A DNA stretch of 64,000 nucleotides from Candidatus Amarobacillus elongatus (GTDB lineage Bacteria; Chloroflexota; Dehalococcoidia; Tepidiformales; Tepidiformaceae). The notes under the pieces are model-generated. The model was not told the DNA's origin and ran no database searches. It saw only the letters and a list, made by a program, of their open reading frames with translations. Position numbers and translations under genes: made by a program. The stretch is taken from positions 1 through 64,000 of the forward strand of contig JADJBX010000008.1 in NCBI GenBank assembly GCA_016703545.1. The letters run 5' to 3'. Positions 9,622-19,060 of the stretch are shown here, in pieces. Each line of letters opens with the position of its first letter. The first letter of the stretch is position 1.

Positions 9622-12600
9622 ATGTACACGCCCCTGGATCACCCGCTGCTTCACCGCCTGCGCGAGAACGTGCTCTTCGCCGCCGGCCCGATCGGTTCGA
9701 CGCTGCTCTCCTTCAACCTCACCGCGAAGGACTTCGTCGCCTACCCCGGGACCGACCGCGAGGAGATGCACGACGGCTGCCCGGAGTGGCTGAACGTTTC
9801 GAACCCGGAGATCCTGCGGCGCGTGTACCGCATGTTCTACGAAGCGGGCTGCGATGCCGTCGACTCCTGCTCGTTTGGCGCGAACGATGTCGTGTTCGCC
9901 GAATTCGGGCTCGAGGGCCGCACGCGCGAACTGAACCGGCTCGCGGCGCAGGTCATCGGCGAGGTGCGCGACAGCTTCAGCACGCCGGAATGGCCGCGCT
10001 ACGCCTTCGGCACCATGGGCCCGGGCACCCGCCTCCCCTCCCTCGGCCACATCGAGTGGGACGAGCTCGTCGTCTCCTACCGAGAACAGGCGCTGGGGCT
10101 GCTCGAAGGCGGCATCGACGTCCTCAAGGTCGAAACCTGCCAGGACCTGCTCCAGACGAAGGCCGCGCTCGCCGCCATCGCCGGCGTGTTCGCGGAGACC
10201 GGGCGGCGCGTGCCCGTGGTCGCGAGCGTGACGATCGCGACGACGGGCACGATGCTCCTCGGCAGCGACATCGCCTGCGCGCTGACCGCCCTCGAGGCGA
10301 TCGACGTGGTCGACATCATCGGCATCAACTGCGCGACGGGCCCCGAGCAGATGGTCGAACACGTCCGCCACCTCGCGGAGAACAGCCGCCGGCCGGTGTT
10401 CATCGGGCCGAACGCGGGGCTGCCAGAGGTGGTGAACGGCGAGGCGTGCTACACGCTCACGCCCGAGGAGTTCGCGCGCTACCACGAGATCTTCGTGGAC
10501 GAGTTCGGGATCAACATCGCCGCGGGCTGCTGCGGCACCACGCCGGCGATGTACGAGGCCGCGATTGCCCGCATCGGCCGTCGCGCGCCGAAGGCCCGCC
10601 CCAGCGCCGCGCGCTTCCTCGCCGGCCCCGGTGGCGAACCGGCCGGCGCGCCCGCGTTCCCCGGCGCCTGCACCTCCCTCTATACCAGCGTCAACTTCCG
10701 GCAGGACACCTCGTTCCTCGTGGTGGGCGAACGGATGAACGCGACGGGATCGCGCGCCTTCCGCGACCTGCTGCTCGCGGGCGACCTCGATGGCATGACC
10801 GCGCTCGCGAAGGAGCAGACGGCCGAGGGCGCGCACGTCCTCGACGTGATGGTCGATTACGTGGGCCGCGACGGCGTGCCGGACATGACCCGCTTCGTCT
10901 CGGCGCTGCGCACGCAATCGACGCTGCCGCTGATGTTCGATTCGACCGAGGTCGCGGTGGTGGAGGCGGCGCTGAAGCTGTACGGCGGCAAGGCAATCGT
11001 GAACTCCATCAACCTCGAGGATGGCGAACGGAAGATCACTCGGCTGCTGCCGATCATCCGCCGCCACGGCGCCGCGGCGGTGGCGCTGGTGATCGACGAA
11101 GAGGGCCAGGCGCGGACGGCGGAGTGGAAGCTGCGCGTCGCGCACCGCATCCACGAGATCGCGGTCGACCGCTACGGCCTCGAACCGCAGGACCTGATCT
11201 TCGACATGCTCACCTTCCCGCTCTCGGGCGGGCAGGAGGACCTGCGGGGCGACGCGATGGAGACGCTGGAGGCGATCCGGCGCGTGAAGGCCGAGCTGCC
11301 CGGCGTGAGCACCATCCTCGGCGTGTCGAACGTCTCCTTTGGGCTCAAGCCGGCCGCGCGCCGCGTGCTGAATTCGGTTTTCCTGTACGAGGCGATTGAG
11401 GCGGGGCTGGACGCGGCGATCGTGAACGCGCGCCAGATCCTGCCGTTGAACCGCATCCCGGAAGCGCAGCTGCAGGCCGCACGCGACCTCATCCACGACC
11501 GCCGCCGCGAGGGGTACGACCCCCTGCACGCCTTCATCGCGCTCTTCGAGGGCGTCGAGGCGGAGAAGAGCGTGAAGGTGGACCGCTCGGCGCTGCCCGT
11601 GGAGGAGCGTCTCCGTTCGCGCATCGTCGACGGCGACCGGCGCGGCATCGAAGCCGACCTCGATGAGGCGATGGAGCGCATGGACCCGCTGACCATCATC
11701 AACCAGCACCTGCTGGAGGGGATGCGCGTCGTTGGCGACCTGTTCGGGTCCGGCAAGATGCAGCTGCCGTTCGTGCTGCAGAGCGCGGAGACGATGAAGA
11801 CGGCGGTCGCGCACCTGGAACCGCACATGGAGAAGAGCGACGGCAGTGGCAAGGGCACGATCGTGCTCGCCACCGTGCGCGGCGATGTGCACGACATCGG
11901 CAAGAACCTCGTCGACATCATCCTTTCGAACAACGGCTACACCACGCACAACCTCGGCATCAAGCAGCCCATCCAGAACGTGATCGAAAAGGCCGAGGAG
12001 GTGGGCGCCGACGTCATCGGACTCAGCGGCCTGCTCGTGAAGAGCACGGTCGTGATGCGCGAGGACCTGGAAGAGCTGAACGCGCGCGAGCTGACGCATT
12101 ACCCGGTGCTGCTCGGCGGCGCCGCGCTCACCCGCCGGTACGTCGAGGAGGACCTGCGCGCGATCTATCACGGCAGCGTGTACTACTGCCAGGACGCCTT
12201 CGAAGGGCTGGCGACGCTGGATCGCGTGATGCCCGCCCTGCGCGCGGGCGAACCGATGCCGCTGCTCACGCGGGGCGGCCGCGTGGTGACGAGCGAGGAG
12301 ACCGGGTACGACCCCGTGCGCGCGGTCACGCCCACGCTCGAACGGGCGGCGCCGCCGCCGGGCACGCGATCCAACGTGCCGCCGGCGAAGGAGATCCCGC
12401 AGCCGCCGTTCTGGGGCTCGCGCATCGTGCGGGGGGTGCCGCTGCGCGACATCTTCCCGTTCATCAACACGACCGCGCTCTTTCGCGGGCAGTGGCAGTA
12501 CCAGCGCGGGCAGCGCAGCGAGCCGGAGTACGCGGCGTTCGTGGAGAACGAGGTGCAGCCGGTGTTCCGGCGCATGCAGGAGATGGCGATCGCACGGCAG

Positions 12601-13200
12601 CTGCTCGTGCCGCAGGTGGTCTACGGCTGGTTCCCGGCGCGCGCCGAGGGCGAGGACCTGCTCGCGTGGCCCGGCTTCGAAGGTGGCGCGCCCACCGGCG
12701 ACCCCGTGCGGTTCCACTTCCCCCGGCAGGCGACGGAGCGCCACCTCTGCATCGCGGACTACTTCAGGGATGGCGCGGGCGGCGAATACGACGTGCTCGG
12801 GCTGGCGCTGGTGACGATGGGGCCGCGCGCCACGGAGTTCGCGCAGGAGCTGTTCGCCGCGAACGAGTACCGCGACTACCTGCACTTCCACGGGTTCGCG
12901 GTCGAAAGCGCCGAGGCGCTCGCGGAGATGTGGCACAAGCGGATGCGCGAGGAGCTCGGCATCGCGGGGGCCGATGGCAAGACGATGAAGGAGCTGTTCC
13001 AGCAGCAGTACCAGGGCTCCCGCTACAGCTTCGGCTACCCGGCCTGCCCGGACCTGGAGGAGCAGACGGGCATCGACACGCTGCTGAAGCCGTCACGCAT
13101 CGGCGTCGAGCTGAGCGAGACGTTCCAGTGGCACCCGGAGCAGACCACGGCCTCGCTCATGGTGCACCACCCGGACGCGGCCTACTTCGTGGTGAAGTAG
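9622..13200 (+). CDS. metH: cobalamin-dependent methionine synthase
   Basis: A 1192-aa single-chain methionine synthase, which moves the methyl group of 5-methyltetrahydrofolate through cob(I)alamin to homocysteine. All modules are present. The Hcy/zinc domain has GPIGSTLLS near the start and zinc Cys at about residues 237, 303 and 304 (AAGCCGTTPA). The pterin domain follows from VGERMNATGSRAFRD. Then come the cap helices (IINQHLLEGMRVVGDLFGSG), the B12-binding domain with DVHDIGKN at residue 755 (His 757 as the lower ligand), and the AdoMet reactivation domain (INTTALFRGQWQYQRG, GYPACPDLEEQ). Length matches the family (about 1200). ATG 9622 is chosen because it opens the Hcy domain; a longer in-frame extension upstream is non-coding. 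It is unbroken by frameshifts, unlike many neighbours. Confidence 0.97.
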   Translation: MYTPLDHPLLHRLRENVLFAAGPIGSTLLSFNLTAKDFVAYPGTDREEMHDGCPEWLNVSNPEILRRVYRMFYEAGCDAVDSCSFGANDVVFAEFGLEGRTRELNRLAAQVIGEVRDSFSTPEWPRYAFGTMGPGTRLPSLGHIEWDELVVSYREQALGLLEGGIDVLKVETCQDLLQTKAALAAIAGVFAETGRRVPVVASVTIATTGTMLLGSDIACALTALEAIDVVDIIGINCATGPEQMVEHVRHLAENSRRPVFIGPNAGLPEVVNGEACYTLTPEEFARYHEIFVDEFGINIAAGCCGTTPAMYEAAIARIGRRAPKARPSAARFLAGPGGEPAGAPAFPGACTSLYTSVNFRQDTSFLVVGERMNATGSRAFRDLLLAGDLDGMTALAKEQTAEGAHVLDVMVDYVGRDGVPDMTRFVSALRTQSTLPLMFDSTEVAVVEAALKLYGGKAIVNSINLEDGERKITRLLPIIRRHGAAAVALVIDEEGQARTAEWKLRVAHRIHEIAVDRYGLEPQDLIFDMLTFPLSGGQEDLRGDAMETLEAIRRVKAELPGVSTILGVSNVSFGLKPAARRVLNSVFLYEAIEAGLDAAIVNARQILPLNRIPEAQLQAARDLIHDRRREGYDPLHAFIALFEGVEAEKSVKVDRSALPVEERLRSRIVDGDRRGIEADLDEAMERMDPLTIINQHLLEGMRVVGDLFGSGKMQLPFVLQSAETMKTAVAHLEPHMEKSDGSGKGTIVLATVRGDVHDIGKNLVDIILSNNGYTTHNLGIKQPIQNVIEKAEEVGADVIGLSGLLVKSTVVMREDLEELNARELTHYPVLLGGAALTRRYVEEDLRAIYHGSVYYCQDAFEGLATLDRVMPALRAGEPMPLLTRGGRVVTSEETGYDPVRAVTPTLERAAPPPGTRSNVPPAKEIPQPPFWGSRIVRGVPLRDIFPFINTTALFRGQWQYQRGQRSEPEYAAFVENEVQPVFRRMQEMAIARQLLVPQVVYGWFPARAEGEDLLAWPGFEGGAPTGDPVRFHFPRQATERHLCIADYFRDGAGGEYDVLGLALVTMGPRATEFAQELFAANEYRDYLHFHGFAVESAEALAEMWHKRMREELGIAGADGKTMKELFQQQYQGSRYSFGYPACPDLEEQTGIDTLLKPSRIGVELSETFQWHPEQTTASLMVHHPDAAYFVVK

Positions 13201-13217
13201 GCCGCGCGCGGGATGCG

Positions 13218-13733
13218 TCACTCGCCCTTGCCGACGCGCGCGCCGAGCTGCCGCAGCAGGTGGCGGTAGTCGGCGACGGTGGTCGCGGGGAGCCGGTTCT
13301 CGCGAAGCTGCCGGGCGACGTCGGTGCGCTGGGGGTTGTAGCCGCGCTTCTCCAGCACCGCCAGTTCGTGCCCGGCGATCGCGAAGTACTCCTCGAGGCC
13401 GCGGGTGGTGTGCGAAAGGCGGGTGGCCGTGTTCGCGCGATCCCGTTCGACGTCCGCCGTTTCGCCGCCGCCGAGCACCGCGAGGAACTCCTCGAACTGC
13501 TCGTCGGTGAGGTTGGCGGCGCGTTCGCCGAGCTGTGCGCGGAAGCGGTCCGCGCGGGCGCCGGATTCCTGCGCGCCGGGGACCAGGCGGACGGACCCCT
13601 GCAGGCCCGCCTCGTACCGCAGGGCCACTTCGCTGAAGTAGCGGATGCGCTCGATCGCGTGGTTCAGTTCCGCCACGTGGGAGATGTAGGCGTCGTAGGG
13701 CGAAGCCAGTTTCCAGACCAGGCTGCTAACCAT
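13218..13733 (-). CDS. conserved hypothetical, helical protein
   Basis: A 171-aa product starting MVSSLVWKLASPYDAYISHV. It is mostly alpha-helical and charged (LTDEQFEEFLAVLGGGE, LEEYFAIAGHELAVLEKRGY) and ends ARVGKGE. It has no signal, membrane segment or known motif. It is convergent with metH (18 bp) and divergent from the next membrane protein. The start is the ATG complementary to 13731-13733; the very long reading upstream of it is a shadow of the opposite gene. Function unknown. Confidence 0.6.
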   Translation of the reverse strand: MVSSLVWKLASPYDAYISHVAELNHAIERIRYFSEVALRYEAGLQGSVRLVPGAQESGARADRFRAQLGERAANLTDEQFEEFLAVLGGGETADVERDRANTATRLSHTTRGLEEYFAIAGHELAVLEKRGYNPQRTDVARQLRENRLPATTVADYRHLLRQLGARVGKGE

Positions 13734-13913
13734 GTGTACCCAACCCGAATTCCCAGGATGCCCCGGCGAGGGCGCGGCCCCAGTGTACCGCGCGAGTTCC
13801 GCGGCGATGGTTTCGTTCTTGTTTCGCGGGGCGCGGCGGACCCCCTCGCGTGGGCCTTCCGGGCCTGTCGGGCGGCCGTTCGCGGGAGCATGGTGAACGG
13901 TGGAGGCGCGATC

Positions 13914-14582
13914 ATGACCGCGATTCAGCCGATGCCCTTCACCGCTGGAGGCGCCGGAGAGGGCGGCCGTGGGGTCGTGCGGGCGTGGGTTCCCCCGGTG
14001 GCGGCGGCGGAGTTCCTGGGGTTTGGGATTCCCGCGTTCGCGGGCACCATGGCCGCCCTCGCGGACCTGCCGCCATTGGCGTTTCTGCTCGTCATGGTGG
14101 CGGCGGGAGCGGGCGAGGGCGCGCTCCTCGGCGCCGGGCAGGTGGCCGCGTTCCGGCGGCTGCTCCCCGGCGTCCCGGCGCGGCCGTGGATCGTGGCGAC
14201 CGCGGGCGCCGCGGCGTTCGCGTGGTCCATCGGCATGCTGCCGTCGACGCTCGGGGACCTCGGGGCGCCCGTGTGGGTGAGCATCGCCGTTTTCGCCGTG
14301 GGCGCGCCGTTTCTGCTGGCGTCGATCCCGGTGGCACAGGCCGTCGTGCTTGGCCGCGTGGTGCCGGCGGCGCACTGGCGATGGGCATGGGTGACGGCCG
14401 CGGCCTGGGCCGCCGGGCTCCCCGCCACCGCCGCGCCCACCCCCTTCGTGGATGAATCGACCCCCGCGGCCGTGCTGTTCGCGGTGTTCGTGGCCGCCGG
14501 GGCGGTGATGGCGGTGGTGATGGCGTTCGTCACGGGCGTCGGGCTGCGGGCGCTGCTACGGGGCGCGTCGCGGGCCCCGTAG
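13914..14582 (+). CDS. hypothetical multi-pass membrane protein
   Basis: About six hydrophobic segments (for example VPPVAAAEFLGFGIPAFAGT, PLAFLLVMVAAGAGEGALLG, WVSIAVFAVGAPFLLASIPV) in 222 residues. ATG 13914 is 7 nt after GGAGG; another ATG in frame at 13890 is less well placed. The sequence resembles small integral membrane proteins of unknown role. It is followed after 27 bp by the EamA transporter, but that gene has its own -10-like box. Confidence 0.6.
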   Translation: MTAIQPMPFTAGGAGEGGRGVVRAWVPPVAAAEFLGFGIPAFAGTMAALADLPPLAFLLVMVAAGAGEGALLGAGQVAAFRRLLPGVPARPWIVATAGAAAFAWSIGMLPSTLGDLGAPVWVSIAVFAVGAPFLLASIPVAQAVVLGRVVPAAHWRWAWVTAAAWAAGLPATAAPTPFVDESTPAAVLFAVFVAAGAVMAVVMAFVTGVGLRALLRGASRAP

Positions 14583-14595
14583 CCCTCGCGCCCCG

Positions 14596-14601
14596 TAGGA
14601 T
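14596..14601 (+). promoter_or_regulatory. -10-like TAGGAT, leaderless start of EamA gene
   Basis: TAGGAT is 8 nt before ATG 14610. No Shine-Dalgarno is present, so a leaderless transcript is inferred. Confidence 0.35.
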
Positions 14602-14609
14602 GGGCGGCG

Positions 14610-15539
14610 ATGGGTGAGGCCGCGGCGCTGCTCTCCGCGTTTGTCTGGTCGGCGGTGTCGGTGGCCATGGCCTCGATTGCCGCGCGCGTGCCGCCGCTCG
14701 CCATCTCCGCGCTGCGGCTCACGACGGGGTCGATCATCCTCTTCTTCATCCTCGCCGTGAGCGGGCAGGCGAGCGATATCGCCGAGGCCTCGGCCGGTTC
14801 GATTTTCGCGATGCTGGGTAGCGGACTGCTCGCCTACGCCCTCGGCGACACCATCTACATCCGGTCGCTGGGGCTCCTGGGCGTGCAGCGCGCGTTCACG
14901 GTCGCGCAGACGCTGTTCGTGACGCTGACGGTGATCGGCGGCGTGCTGCTGCTGGATGAGCCGTTCGGTGCCCGGCAGGTGGTGGGGACGGCGTGCATCG
15001 CCGTGGGCATCGGGCTGATTGTGCGAAGGGCGGCGCCGGCGGCGGGTGCGAAGGTGGCCGAGCGCGTCGTGCACGCCAACCTTGTCGCGCGCCTTCGCCA
15101 CCCGGACAGCGGCGAGCTGCGCGGGTACGTGTTCATCGCCGTCACGGGCGTGTTCTGGGCGGCGGCGACGCTCTGGCTCGCGGCCGGGCGGGGCGACCTG
15201 GGGCCCATCGCGGCGGCGAGCATGCGCACCCCCGCGGGAGCGGCGGGCCTGCTCATCTTCGCCGGCGCCACGGCGCCGGAGGCGCTGCGCATGCCGTTCC
15301 GTGAACGGCGGAACATCGGCGCGATCGTGGCCACGGGGCTGGTGGGGACGGCGTTCGGGAGCTTGATGTACGTGTACGCGGTCGGCGAAGCCGGGGCCGC
15401 GCGCACCACGATCCTGTCGTCGGTTTCGCCGCTGATGGCGCTGCCGCTTTCGGTGGTCGTGCTCGGTGAGAAGCTGACGGCGCGGGTGCTGGCGGGGACG
15501 GTGGCGTGCGTGGCCGGGATCATCTTCGTGGTGGCCTGA
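14610..15539 (+). CDS. EamA/DMT-family transporter
   Basis: A 309-aa inner-membrane protein with about ten membrane segments in two EamA repeats. The first (residues about 5-140) contains AISALRLTTGSIILFF and LLLDEPFGARQVVGTACIAV. The second (about 165-305) has SSVSPLMALPLSVVVLGEKL and ends VACVAGIIFVVA. The paired 'E-P-x-x...G' type ends are normal for drug/metabolite exporters. The substrate is unknown. Confidence 0.85.
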   Translation: MGEAAALLSAFVWSAVSVAMASIAARVPPLAISALRLTTGSIILFFILAVSGQASDIAEASAGSIFAMLGSGLLAYALGDTIYIRSLGLLGVQRAFTVAQTLFVTLTVIGGVLLLDEPFGARQVVGTACIAVGIGLIVRRAAPAAGAKVAERVVHANLVARLRHPDSGELRGYVFIAVTGVFWAAATLWLAAGRGDLGPIAAASMRTPAGAAGLLIFAGATAPEALRMPFRERRNIGAIVATGLVGTAFGSLMYVYAVGEAGAARTTILSSVSPLMALPLSVVVLGEKLTARVLAGTVACVAGIIFVVA

Positions 15540-15632
15540 TTCCCGATTGTTTTACAGACGGTTTACACGCGGCCGCTGTTGCCCTCGATAGGTGGGTCGA
15601 ATGTTGAGAAGAGACCTACGAGGAGCACTCCG

Positions 15633-16415
15633 GTGCAGAAGCCACCCGGGTTCAGTTTCATCTTCGACACCGGCGAGCCGGGCACGCTCGGCAGCGTCGA
15701 AACGGCGCCGCTGCTGCGGATCATGCGGCCGGCGACGTTCGCGCTGTGGTTCATCGTGTTCTGCGTGCAGGCGGTGAGCCTGGCCTCCACGGGTGAGGGC
15801 GCGAACGGCATCCTGCTGGCGCTGACGACGTTCCTGTTCGTCGCCGTGCACGTGCAGTTCTGGTACGAGGAGTCGGAGCAGGGCGCGAAGGTGCACACGG
15901 CGCTGGAGCGCATGCGCGGCAAGATGTACGAGGACGAGACGACGGGGCTGCCGAACAGCCGCCACTTCGTCTTCGAACTGCGCCGCCAGATGATGCGCTC
16001 GGTGCGCAGCGGCCGCGGCTTCTCGCTCGTGCTCACGGACCTCGGCGGCTTTGAACGGAACGCGAAGCTGGAGGAGCGGCTGATGCCGACGATCGGCCGG
16101 GCGCTGCGCCAATCGACGAGCGAAGGCGATTTCATCGCGCACCTGGAAGGGCCCGTGTTCGCCGCCATCGTCATCGACGAGCGGGAGCAATCGACGCGCG
16201 AAAAGGCGGACGCGCTGCTGCTGGCGCTGGGTGCGTGCATTCCGCTTGAGAAGGCGGGCACGCTGCAGCCGGTGGTTTCGCTGACCGGGTACGAAGGCGA
16301 ACTCGAAGTGCGCGAATTTCTCCAGCGCGCGCAGCGGGACCTGGTGGGGGCACGGTCGCGAGGAGCGGCGACCTCCGCCCCGTTCACGCCTCTGACGGCG
16401 CGGGCCGCGGCCTGA
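15633..16415 (+). CDS. membrane-anchored GGDEF-like protein, degenerate active site
   Basis: GTG 15633 is 8 nt after AGGAG. Two membrane helices (residues about 33-75: RIMRPATFALWFIVFCVQAV, GILLALTTFLFVAVHVQFW) precede a GGDEF-fold domain with the family entry motif DETTGLPNSRHFVFELRRQM and the strand VLTDLGGFERNAKLE. Where GGDEF/RxGGDEF is expected the sequence reads HLEGPVFAAIVID, and the Mg-binding Asp-Leu-Asp is LTDLGG. Diguanylate cyclase activity is therefore unlikely. It may sense c-di-GMP or nucleotides, or be a structural relic. A stem-loop follows it. Confidence 0.65.
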   Translation: MQKPPGFSFIFDTGEPGTLGSVETAPLLRIMRPATFALWFIVFCVQAVSLASTGEGANGILLALTTFLFVAVHVQFWYEESEQGAKVHTALERMRGKMYEDETTGLPNSRHFVFELRRQMMRSVRSGRGFSLVLTDLGGFERNAKLEERLMPTIGRALRQSTSEGDFIAHLEGPVFAAIVIDEREQSTREKADALLLALGACIPLEKAGTLQPVVSLTGYEGELEVREFLQRAQRDLVGARSRGAATSAPFTPLTARAAA

Positions 16416-16446
16416 CGCTTCCTGCCTCACCGCACTCCCGCCCGCG

Positions 16447-16468
16447 AGCCGGCCGCAAGGCCGGCTTT
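16447..16468 (+). terminator. hairpin terminator
   Basis: AGCCGGCC-GCAA-GGCCGGCTTT: an 8-bp perfect stem with a GCAA tetraloop and a short T run, 30 bp after the GGDEF-like gene. Confidence 0.7.
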
Positions 16469-16614
16469 CGGCATTCCCGGGGCCATGCACCGCGCGTGGC
16501 ACGGCGAAGGTCGCGGGGGAGCGCGGGTAGCCGGAGTGCTGGCGGACGTGGGGAGGGAGTTCGAGCCGGGTCCGTGGGGGCGCGCGCGTGTCAGCGGCGG
16601 GACCGGGAGAGCGA

Positions 16615-16688
16615 TGGAGCGGGCGAAGGGAATCGAACCCTCGTCTCAACCTTGGGAAGGTCGCGTTCTGCCATTGAACCACACCCGC
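16615..16688 (-). tRNA. tRNA-Gly (anticodon CCC)
   Basis: The reverse strand folds as a full cloverleaf. The acceptor GCGGGTG pairs with CGCCCGC. The anticodon loop is TTCCCAA (anticodon CCC) on the stem CGACC/GGTTG. The T-loop GGTTCGATTC is closed by AGGG/CCCT. The discriminator is T and CCA is encoded (16615-16617). Confidence 0.93.
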
Positions 16689-16741
16689 GTGGCGCAGACG
16701 GTAGCTTATCATGCGCGGCACCTTCCGTTCGAGGCTTGCCC

Positions 16742-17221
16742 GTGCCCATTCCCGCAGAACTCGCCCTCACTCCCGAACAGCTCGATGAACTGATGCTCAC
16801 GAGCTGGAACATGCGCATCGCCAGCATCGGCCCGGGGACGCGCATCAACCTCACGCCGCTCTGGTTCGGGTGGGGCAACGGCGCCATCTGCACGTACTGC
16901 CGCGGGCAGAAGATCGTGAACCTTCGCCGCAACCCCGTCGCCACCATCCTCGTGGACCGCAACGAGCGCTTCCCGGAGCTGCAGGGGGCGATGTTCCAGG
17001 GCCGCGCGACGGTGCTGGAGACGGCCGAGGAGGAGAACGCCGACCCGGGGCTCGAAGCCGTGCGCATGCAGATGGGCGCGAAGTACGCCGGTGGCCACGG
17101 CGAACCCGCCGAACCGCGCCGCAACAGCTCGACCGCCCGCGGCCGCAACTGGCGGTGGGTCCGCTTCGAACCGGCGCGCGTGGTGACCTGGGACAACTTC
17201 AAGCTGAAGCGCGGCGGTTAG
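16742..17221 (+). CDS. pyridoxamine 5'-phosphate oxidase-fold protein
   Basis: A 159-aa split-barrel flavin-binding protein. Typical features are the strand MRIASIGPGTRINLTPLWFG, the cofactor-side stretch IVNLRRNPVATILVD, FQGRATVLE, and the C-terminal WRWVRFEPARVVTWDNFKL. Members bind FMN, F420 or heme and reduce small molecules. The WDNFKL ending resembles the F420/FMN PPOX enzymes of actinobacteria and Chloroflexota. GTG 16742 is chosen as the first start after the tRNA, with a weak GAGG 8-9 nt upstream. A CofC-like gene at 52.2 kb suggests F420 may be made here. Confidence 0.75.
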   Translation: MPIPAELALTPEQLDELMLTSWNMRIASIGPGTRINLTPLWFGWGNGAICTYCRGQKIVNLRRNPVATILVDRNERFPELQGAMFQGRATVLETAEEENADPGLEAVRMQMGAKYAGGHGEPAEPRRNSSTARGRNWRWVRFEPARVVTWDNFKLKRGG

Positions 17222-17334
17222 CCACCGCGCGGACCGTGTACGGCCGCCGTGCGTCCGTTGCACCTTCGTTGCGGATGTCATCCGGGGTATAGCGCCCGCG
17301 AGTACACTGGCCGGACCACTGACGGGGTATCGGC

Positions 17335-17781
17335 ATGTACGGGTTCGTCCAGGATGTTCTCGCCGACAAGGGGGGCCAGGTGTTCACCGCCACCTCCCGC
17401 ATGAACGTGCGCGACGCCGTTCGCTCCATGAACGAACACGGCGTGGGCGCGCTGCTCGTGGTCGATGGGTCGCACGTCGCGGGCATTTTCACGGAGCGCG
17501 ACGTCCTTCGGCGCGTGGTCGATGAAGGACGCGCGCCGGGGCTGACGTCGGTGGGCCAGGTGATGACGCGCGACGTGTGCTGCGTGCCGGCGATGTTCAG
17601 CGTCTCGGATGCGATGGCGCTCATGCTCGAACGGCGCTTCCGTCACCTGCCCGTGGTCGATGCCGAGGGCGTGATCGGCATGGTTTCCATCGGGGACCTG
17701 TTGCGGCGGGTGAGCCGCGCGCAGGAAGAGCACATCGGCCAGCTCGTCGAGTACATCCGGGGCGCGCCCGCCAACGGCTGA
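17335..17781 (+). CDS. CBS-domain pair protein
   Basis: 148 aa with two CBS domains: first about residues 20-66 (VRDAVRSMNEHGVGALLVVD, AGIFTERDVLRRVV), second about 75-128 (SVGQVMTRDVCCVPAMFSVS, RHLPVVDAEGVIGMVSIGDL). Such stand-alone pairs bind adenosine nucleotides and regulate partner enzymes or channels. The partner is not evident. A -10-like TACACT at 17301 and GGGG before the ATG suggest its own promoter. It is convergent with the ABC permease 4 bp away. Confidence 0.88.
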   Translation: MYGFVQDVLADKGGQVFTATSRMNVRDAVRSMNEHGVGALLVVDGSHVAGIFTERDVLRRVVDEGRAPGLTSVGQVMTRDVCCVPAMFSVSDAMALMLERRFRHLPVVDAEGVIGMVSIGDLLRRVSRAQEEHIGQLVEYIRGAPANG

Positions 17782-17785
17782 GCGG

Positions 17786-19060
17786 CTATTCGTTGCGAAG
17801 GGCGGTGATGGGGTCGAGCCGGCTCGCGCGGTAGGCGGGGTAGCTTCCGCTGAGCGCGCCGATGCCGGCCGCGACGGCGAACGCGACACCGATGCTCCAC
17901 GGCTGGATGACGGTGGCCATGGTCTGGCTGCCGACTTCGCGGCCATCGAGCCCGACGGCGATGCCCACGCCGATGGCGATGCCGAGTAGCCCGCCGCCCA
18001 CACAGAGCGCCAGCGCCTCCGTCACAAACTGGAGGATGATGTCCTTGCCGCGGGCGCCGACGGCGCGCCGGATGCCGATTTCGCGCGTCCGCTCGGTGAC
18101 GCTCACGAGCATGATGTTCATCAGGCCGATGCCGCCGACCAGCAGCGAGATGCCGGCGATGCCGCCGAGCAGGATGGAGAGCGTGCGGCTGACGTCGCCG
18201 GCCGCGCCGAGCAGGTCGTCCTGGGTTTGCAGGCTGAAGTTCGGCGTGGTCACGGTGGTGCGGCGCTGCATGAGGGTGTCGGTGATGGCGGCCTTGACCG
18301 CGGCCTGGTCCGCACCCGGCGCCATCTGCACGTTCACCTGGTTCACGAAGACGTCGCCGGTGGTGTTGCGCGGGCCGCCGAGGCGCGCCTGCAGGGTGGG
18401 TAGCGGAATGTAGGCGTAGTCGTCGGCGGTGCCGCCGCCCGAGCCGCCCTTCGGCGCCATCACCCCCACGACCGTGAACGTCAGGTTCACGCGGCCGAAG
18501 AAGGTCATGCGGAGCGACTGCCCGACGGCGGATCCCTCGGGAAACAGGGTCTGCGCGAGCGACGCCCCGAGCACGATCGAGAGCGACTTGCGGGTCACTT
18601 CGTCGTCGTTGATGAAGCGGCCGTCGGAGACGGCCATGGAGCGCACGGTGGGGTACGTGGGGGTGGTCGCGACGATGGTCACGGCCTGGTTGGTGGCGCC
18701 GGAGATGAGCTGGATGTTGTCCTGGGTCTGCTGGGCGGCGACGCCGGCGACGCCGGGGAGGTTGGCCGCGGCGAGGGCATCGGCATCGGCCTTGGTGAGG
18801 GTCTGGCCGCCTCCCGCGGGCCCGGCGGCGCCGCCCTGGCCGGGCGCCGCCCCGGAGGTCTGCGCGGGCTTGATGAAGAGGAGGTCCTGCCCGAGGCCGC
18901 GGATCTGGTCCTGCACGCCCTTCTGGGCGCCCTGCCCGACGGCGATGAGGACGATGACCGAGCCCACGCCGATGACCATGCCGAGCGTGGTGAGGACGCT
19001 GCGCAGGCCGTTCGCGAGGATGGCGCGCGCGGCCACCCGGAGCGCATCGAAGGGGCTCAT
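17786..19060 (-). CDS. MacB-type ABC transporter permease
   Basis: A 424-aa FtsX/MacB permease. The first membrane helix is at about residues 18-43 (TTLGMVIGVGSVIVLIAVGQ) and the extracytoplasmic MacB_PCD domain at about 45-290, including a Gly/Ala/Gln-rich insert near residue 75. Three C-terminal helices follow, with GGIGLMNIMLVSVTERTREI and the closing YPAYRASRLDPITALRNE, both family hallmarks. It works as a dimer with the ATPase encoded just upstream (4-bp ATGA overlap) and the adaptor upstream of that. Likely substrates are peptides, toxins or lipids pushed out of the cell. Confidence 0.93.
   Translation of the reverse strand: MSPFDALRVAARAILANGLRSVLTTLGMVIGVGSVIVLIAVGQGAQKGVQDQIRGLGQDLLFIKPAQTSGAAPGQGGAAGPAGGGQTLTKADADALAAANLPGVAGVAAQQTQDNIQLISGATNQAVTIVATTPTYPTVRSMAVSDGRFINDDEVTRKSLSIVLGASLAQTLFPEGSAVGQSLRMTFFGRVNLTFTVVGVMAPKGGSGGGTADDYAYIPLPTLQARLGGPRNTTGDVFVNQVNVQMAPGADQAAVKAAITDTLMQRRTTVTTPNFSLQTQDDLLGAAGDVSRTLSILLGGIAGISLLVGGIGLMNIMLVSVTERTREIGIRRAVGARGKDIILQFVTEALALCVGGGLLGIAIGVGIAVGLDGREVGSQTMATVIQPWSIGVAFAVAAGIGALSGSYPAYRASRLDPITALRNE

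Noticed and set aside
9481..12936. 1151-codon open frame on the minus strand opposite metH
   Set aside because: Arg/His/Ala-rich shadow of the metH codons, typical of high-GC antisense frames. No family motif.
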